Source: Berberis thunbergii (taxonomy: Eukaryota > Streptophyta > Magnoliopsida > Ranunculales > Berberidaceae). From it: 64,000 bases of DNA. Position numbers and translations under genes: made by a program. A model generated the notes under the pieces. That model searched no databases and had not been told where the DNA came from. It worked only from the letters and a program-made list of their open reading frames with translations. The stretch lies in contig QNQO01000226.1 in NCBI GenBank assembly GCA_003290165.1, forward strand, positions 744,001 through 808,000, written 5' to 3'. Below, one piece after another: positions 59,681 through 64,000 of the stretch (positions are counted from its first letter, which is position 1; each line of letters begins with the position of its first letter).

Positions 59681-60266
59681 TGTTGGGTTCCATGGGTATT
59701 ACCCATGATGGGTCCAACCCATTAGGGTGGACCAGGCCTGTATGCCTCACATTAGTGGGATGAGGCAAATATATATAAAGCAGTTTAGGTTCCTTCTTTG
59801 GATGGTGTATTTTTGTGTGGCAGTTGTGTGTGTGATTTACCTCCACTGAGAGATAGAAGAATGAAAGAAAGGAGGAGTTGATTGTTGGGTTTTGGTTGAA
59901 GACTCACAATAGTGTTTCAGATCCGTTTCTCGTCGAATTTTGGTGCCGTTTGTTTCGGCGGATTCTCTCATTGCTTGGGAAGTTAGTTAAAGTTCTTGTG
60001 AGGTAACCCTTGTATTGCTCTTTTATTCCTCGAGCCTTGGGGAAAAGGCTTGAGAAGAACATTGTACTTCTTTTTATTGATTAGTTGATTGATCGAATTT
60101 GCCACGTGTTTTTTTACCCTTTATCTTGAAGGGTTTTCCACGTATATCTTGGTGTCCTTTATTTTGCATTGATTATTTGCTTGCATTGAATATTTTTTTG
60201 GCGATGTTACTTGGTTATTCCATTGGTAGAATTTCTTTGTAGTTGTTTGCTTTGTTTTTCTCAACA
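59681..60266 (+). mobile_element. Copia E 5' LTR
   Basis: 586 bp from tgttgggttcc to ttctcaaca (TG...CA, five-base inverted ends). A TATA-like atatatataaag lies near 59770. The primer site follows. Confidence 0.8.
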
Positions 60267-60270
60267 AAGT

Positions 60271-60282
60271 TGTATCAGAGAT
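60271..60282 (+). other. Copia E primer binding site
   Basis: tgtatcagagat, a mutated form of the Met-tRNA site TGGTATCAGAGC, four bases after the LTR. Confidence 0.65.
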
Positions 60283-60315
60283 ATTGTTGGGAGATTGTTA
60301 GTGTGTGGATTTGAC

Positions 60316-61060
60316 ATGGAGAATAATAACACAAGGATGATTAGCTTTAATGGCTCTAATTGTGTGACATGGAAAGCAAAGAAGAAAGATATTTTATAAT
60401 GCAAGGATTTTTTTATGCTCAGATTGAAGGGGATAACACCAAACCAAAGGAATGTCTGAAGATGAGTAGAAGAAATTAAATAGAAAAGCCATTGACCATA
60501 TTAGGTAATGGCTAGATGATACAGTATTTCACTATGTGTCTGCTGAGATGTCTACTCGATCTCTTTGGACTAAACACCATAATTTGTATGAAAGAAAAAC
60601 CGCTGCAAACAAGGTCTTCTTGATTAGAAAGTTGGTGAATTTGAAATTCAAGGAATGTAGTTCAATTGCTGAGGACTTGAATGAGGTGTAAAGTATATTG
60701 AATCAGTTGACAAATACGAAGATAGTGTTAGATGATGAAATGCAAGTATTGTTACTTCTCAGCTCATTACCAAATAATTGGGAAACGTTGATGGTGCCTG
60801 TTAGTAATTCGGCATCAAATGGACAACTTAGCATGGAATTGGTTACTAGTAGCTTACTCAATGAAGAGATTAGAAGGAAGTATGCAGTAACTAATCAATC
60901 CCAAGGACTTGTAACTGAAAACAGGAGAAGAGACAAATATAACAATTATCATGATCATGATAAAAGTCGTAATAAGTGAAGAGGGAGATCAAAGTCAAGT
61001 GATACAAGGTTTAAGGTCATTATTGTGGTATACCAAGTCACGTTAGAAGAAACTGTCGAC
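60316..61060 (+). pseudogene. Copia E gag
   Basis: ATG 60316 starts MENNNTRMISFNGSNCVTWK, the FNG.N...WK opening of TNT1-type gag, and stops after 27 codons. Later parts appear in other frames. 60698-60979 reads LLLLSSLPNNWETLMVPVSN and SLLNEEIRRK. The knuckle (HYCGIPSHVRRNC) near 61020-61060 has lost its first Cys by a frameshift. Confidence 0.75.
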
Positions 61061-61189
61061 ATTACTTAAAGGATTTGAAAGAGGGAAAAGTGAAGAAAAA
61101 TGATAGTGAAGATGACAACTATTGTTTCAGATGAACAACACGTGGTTTTTTTGTGTGGCTAATGTGAATGTTTGCATATTGTAAATGAA

Positions 61190-61533
61190 GGGAGCGAATA
61201 GATTGTTGATATTGGTGCATCTTATCACTCTACTCTAAGAAAAGACTATTTCACTACTTACAGAGCATGATACTTTAGCAATGTGAAGATGGGTAATACT
61301 AGTTTCTTCAAGATTGTGGGAGTGGGTGTGTATGTATCAAAACTAATATGGGATGCCCTTTCACTTTGAAAGATGTACGCCATGTTCTTGATCTTCACCT
61401 AAATCTGATTTATGGACTTACTTTGGACAAACAAGGATGTATGAATTACTTTGGTAATGGTGCTTGGAAGCTTATCAAAGGTTCACTTGTTGTAGCAAAA
61501 GGCAAGTCATGTTGCACCTTATACAACACTTAG
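61190..61533 (+). pseudogene. Copia E protease
   Basis: Motif IVDIGASYHSTLRKDYF near 61203-61255. DTGAS appears as DIGAS, keeping the Asp. 61348-61533 reads PFTLKDVRHVLDLHLNLI, the usual follow-on block. Confidence 0.7.
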
Positions 61534-61559
61534 GTGAAGCTATGTAAGGATGGTTTGAA

Positions 61560-62450
61560 TGCAACTGAAAGTGACACTTCTCTAAACTTGTGGCACATGC
61601 GACTTGCACATAAGTGAGAAAGGTATACAACTCTTAGCAAAGAACAAATTGATTCCCTTCATGAAAGGTACCCCTCCTAGCCCCTATGATCATTGTTTAT
61701 TTGCTAAACATCATAGAGTTTCATTTCATAGATCATTAAAAGGAAAATTTGGTTTGTTAGATTTGGTTTACACTGATGTTTGTGGTCCCATTAAAGTAGA
61801 TTCTCTTGGTGGTAGTAGATATTTCTTGACATTTATTGATGATGCATCAAGAAATGTGTGGATCTATTTAATCATATCTAAATACCAGATTTTCCAATGC
61901 TTCCAACAGTTCCATGCCAAGGTTGAAATAGAAACAGATAGACTTTTGAATTGTCTCCGTGGTGATAATGGGGGTGAGTACACATCAAAAAAATTTAAAG
62001 TTTATTGTGATGAGCATGGTATATGACATGAGATGTCAGTGCCTTGCACTCCACAACATAATGGAGTAGTAGAAAGAATGAATCGAACTATTATAGAAAG
62101 GGTATGATGCATATTTCACATGGTTAGGTTGCCAAAAGTGTTTTGGGCTAAAACTGCTCGTACTGCTTGTTACCTCATCAACATATCTCATTAAGTTCCT
62201 TTGGATGGTAATATTCTAGAAAGAGTGTGGAGATGTAAAGATATTTCAACTCTCATCTGAAGGTGTTTGGGTGTAAAGCGTTTGTTCATGTACCCAAGGA
62301 ACAAATATCAAAGCTTGATGAGAAGGCATTTCCATGTATTTTCATTGGCTATGGAGATGAACAATTTTGCTACGGATTGTGGACCCTGAGAATAACAAGA
62401 TTGTTAGAAGTAGAGATGTGGTCTTTGATGAAGATCATACCATTGCAGAT
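61560..62450 (+). pseudogene. Copia E integrase
   Basis: 61604-62026 holds the HHCC end, then VYTDVCGPIKV with the first Asp and RGDNGGEYTS with the second. After a stop, the NGVVERMNRT block with the Glu follows near 62060-62090. So the three acidic positions are still recognisable. 62263-62450 has FGCKAFVHVPKEQ and the RSRDVVFDE end. Confidence 0.8.
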
Positions 62451-62728
62451 TTTGAAAAAGTTGAGAAGCCCAAGCAGACAGAGAGTGAGGTACCGAATCT
62501 TACTCTACTTCCTCCTCCTTCATTGCATGTTGAAAATGGGGAGAGATGACAGATGATATAGTAGTTGACTATATACGAGAAAATGAGGTTTTTGGTGATG
62601 ATCATGTACAAATAGATGAAACTGAGCAAGAAGATCAACCCCTTCCGCAAAAAATAGTAGAGCCTTAGGTAATAAGGCCTACTAGAGAGTGCCAACCATC
62701 AAAGAAGTACCCCGATTCTAAGTATACT

Positions 62729-63420
62729 TTGCTTATAAAAGAAGGCAAACAAGAAAATTTGCAAGAAGTACTAGCTTATAAAGATAAAAATAGTTGGATA
62801 AAGGCTATGCACGAAGAGATGAGTTCCTTGCATAAGAATGCTACTTATGAGTTAGTTGAAATTCCAAAAGGTAGAAAACCTTTGAAGAACAAATGGGTGT
62901 ACAAGATGAAAAAGGATGGTAATGGGAAAAATGTGAAACACAAAGCTTGGTCAGTAGTGAAAGGCTTTGAGCAATAAAAAGGGATAGACTTTGATGAGAT
63001 ATTCTTACTCGTTGTGAAAATGACCTCTATTAGAGTAGTGTTGAGTTTTCCAGCTAGCCTGGATCTTGACATTGAGCAGTTAGATATTAAAATTGCATTT
63101 CTTCATGGAGATTTGCATGAAGAAATTTTCATGGCACAACCAGAGGGTTTTGAAGTGAAAGGGAAAGAACATATAGTTTGCAAATTGAAGAAAAGTCTCT
63201 AAGGGATGAAACAAGCTCCAAGACAGTGGTATAAGAAGTTTGACTCATTTATGGTGGGTCATGGGTAGAAGAGAACAGTTCTTGATCATTGTGTTTATGT
63301 CAAATATTCTTCGCCTAGTGGCTTCATTATTTTCTTGATTTATGTTGATGATATGCTAATTGTTGGAAAAGATGTTGATACGATTGGTAGGTTGAAAAAA
63401 GATTTGTTTGTCTTTTGATA
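62729..63420 (+). pseudogene. Copia E reverse transcriptase
   Basis: SWIKAMHEEMSSLHKNATYE, KNKWVYKMKKDGNG, LDIKIAFLHGDLHEEIFM and the catalytic YVDDML (63341-63358). Stops at about 62978 and 63202 and a frameshift near 63410 break it. Confidence 0.85.
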
Positions 63421-63639
63421 TTAAAGACTTGGACCAGCACAACACATTTTGGGAATGAAGATTGTACGTGACAGGAAAACTAAGAAGTTGTGGTTGACAC
63501 AAGAAAAATATGTTGACCGGGTGCTTGAAGGTTCAACATGAATGATGCTAAGCTCGTGAGAACTTCACTTGCAAATCACTTCAAGTTAATTGTGAAGTTG
63601 TCTCCTAGCACTGATTAAGAAAATAAGGAGATGACAGGT

Positions 63640-64000
63640 ATTCCATACTCCTATGTTGTAGGGTGTTTGATGTATGCGATGGTTTGTACAATACCAGATA
63701 TTGCTCAAGTGGTTGGTAATGTGAGTAAGTATCTTGATAATCCAGGAAAAGAACATTGGGATGCAGTTAAATGGATTCTCAGGTAATTGAAGGGTACTTC
63801 AAAGCTCTTTTTATGTTTTGGTAATTCCGGAGCAATATTGGAAGGGTTCACAGATGCAAATATGGCAGGTGATCTTGACAAGAAGATGTCTACTTCAGGT
63901 CATGTTTTCACTTTTGCAGGGGGAGTTGTATCTTGGCAGTTTAGATTGCAAAAGTGTGTTTCCTTATCAACGACTAAAATTTAACACATTGCCATCACTG
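63640..64000 (+). pseudogene. Copia E RNase H, cut by window end
   Basis: 63787-63984 reads EGFTDANMAGDLDKKMSTSG and VVSWQFRLQKCVSLSTTKI, the first RNase H blocks of copia. The D of TDAN is present, while the E of the usual STTEAE is K here. Confidence 0.8.

Larger units (their letters stand above)
59681..64000 (+). mobile_element. Copia element E (Tork/TNT1-like), truncated by window end
   Basis: 5' LTR, primer site, gag, protease, integrase, RT and RNase H follow in the Ty1/copia order on the plus strand. Every domain carries stops or frameshifts. The 3' LTR is beyond the window. Confidence 0.85.

Overview
The window looks like a repeat-rich intergenic stretch of a dicot-like flowering-plant nuclear genome. 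It is AT-rich and contains plant Ty3/gypsy and Ty1/copia elements, plant-type MITEs, a plant papain-like (RD21-like) cysteine protease with GT-AG introns, and a fragment of a plant O-fucosyltransferase. No intact host gene, rRNA or tRNA gene was found. The species cannot be named from the sequence.

Layout. 1-4475: a minus-strand large-LTR element without gag-pol (called LARD-L here), sitting inside the 3' LTR of the next element. 4476-19174: element A, a decayed Ty3/gypsy element of the Tat type on the minus strand. It carries an antisense ORF and a 77-bp tandem repeat, and is interrupted by a related element, B (about 10132-15857), with its own antisense ORF, intron and 130-bp repeat. 19178-21060: host-like sequence duplicated at 49690-51515, with different transposons in each copy. 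21490-21923: a solo LTR that folds on itself. 22140-29349: a cysteine protease pseudogene on the minus strand, broken by a hAT element (8-bp target duplication), a 5.2-kb copia element (5-bp target duplication), a frameshift and loss of the catalytic His segment. The copia element itself carries a hAT MITE.

30640-48045: two inverted arms surround a striking array at 31230-46827. The array has four near-identical 3.4-kb LTRs alternating with three 0.67-kb internal regions. A single 5-bp target duplication flanks the whole array, and every LTR carries a captured O-fucosyltransferase fragment. To its right are a Tourist MITE and two unrecognised coding-like fragments. 49690-52340: the right-hand duplication with CACTA-like and Mutator-like MITEs, then the 3' end of a copia element. 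52600-57583: element C, another Tat-type copy with most of its RT deleted. 57584-59680: a GGT-rich tract, a near-perfect palindromic Mutator-like MITE, a Tourist-like MITE and an (AT)n run. 59681-64000: the 5' part of a decayed Tork/TNT1-like copia element running off the window.

The parts do not form a pathway. They record layered transposition: host gene first, then insertions into it, nested retroelements, and late local amplification of the large-LTR element. Boundaries with target duplications are given to the base; coding domains in the decayed elements are approximate and were recognised by eye.
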